NCBI RefSeq assembly: GCF_028882255.1
Contig: NZ_JARBUY010000002.1
Location: 632,342 to 696,341 of the forward strand
Reading direction: 5' to 3'
Length of the DNA stretch: 64,000 nt
From: Maribacter polysaccharolyticus
Lineage (GTDB): Bacteria > Bacteroidota > Bacteroidia > Flavobacteriales > Flavobacteriaceae
Each line of letters begins with the position of its first letter. The first letter of the stretch is position 1. A model generated the notes under the pieces. The model saw nothing but the letters and a program-made list of their open reading frames with translations, was not told the origin of the DNA and ran no database searches. Positions 63,970 to 64,000 of the stretch are shown one piece after another. The position numbers and the translations under genes were made by a program.

Positions 63970-64000
63970 GGTCTTGGATTTATTATAGATATTGATTCAA

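Overview
The window is about 64 kb of a chromosome from the phylum Bacteroidota, most probably a marine member of the Flavobacteriaceae. The reasons are the gene families (DUF2911, DUF4105/Lnb-like, DUF2339/DUF3999 pair, kdsD-tatC-lptB cluster, mitochondrial-type aconitase, MerR-crtI-crtB-crtZ operon), A-rich leaders with no clear Shine-Dalgarno sequence, and several promoters of the Bacteroidota TAnnTTTG type. Most of it is ordinary, dense core-genome content. No phage, IS element, CRISPR array or rRNA operon is visible.

Layout. 1-2835 (minus): flippase-like fragment, polyprenyl-phosphate glycosyltransferase, DUF2911 protein, aldose epimerase. 2939-5466 (plus): three overlapping genes, ECF sigma factor, single-TM partner and a secreted charged protein. 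5623-8525: MsrA, dienelactone hydrolase, a small conserved protein and a TesA-like lipoprotein esterase, the last divergent from lolD/ybbP-type ABC genes (8600-11841). 12127-17706: looser region with two related small secreted proteins, an exported methyltransferase, an exported esterase, two possible tiny membrane proteins and an exported amidohydrolase. 17960-28024 (minus): histidine kinase, SecA, DUF2795, cobalamin adenosyltransferase, a shortened methyltransferase-like protein, ABC-F ATPase and an Lnb-like protein. 28264-34451: pssA, then lptB/tatC/kdsD (minus), then recQ. 34530-42017 (minus): surface protein, rluF, DUF3999/DUF2339, class A serine hydrolase. 42270-47996 (plus): parvulin lipoprotein, SurA-like chaperone, MoxR, aconitase. 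48108-48665: thioredoxin-fold protein without its cysteines. 48713-52399 (minus): carotenoid operon led by a CarH-like regulator. 52497-53341: the most unusual locus (below). 53420-63969: L,D-transpeptidase, Mla transport genes, flavin reductase/M20 peptidase/DUF1611 cluster, slipin, lipoprotein, SDR.

The locus most worth attention is 52497-53341. A complete tRNA-Leu(GAG) gene is followed on its transcribed strand by two near-identical 364-bp units. Each unit is one 89-aa GIY-YIG nuclease ORF ending in a copy of the tRNA 3' end plus the tRNA terminator (53-bp direct repeat). Each ORF ends inside a remnant of the tRNA T-arm that is interrupted by a 46-nt double-hairpin insert. Removing the insert restores the tRNA 3' end and extends the ORF into it. 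This looks like a one-gene, tRNA-3'-end-associated element, here in tandem.

Several genes work together. The carotenoid operon and its CarH-like regulator could be tied to the PduO-type adenosyltransferase at 23586-24164, which would supply adenosylcobalamin. SecA, TatC, SurA-like, LptB/KdsD, Mla and Lnb-like genes form a broad envelope-biogenesis set. Start codons were moved downstream where a signal peptide, promoter box or family boundary argued for it.
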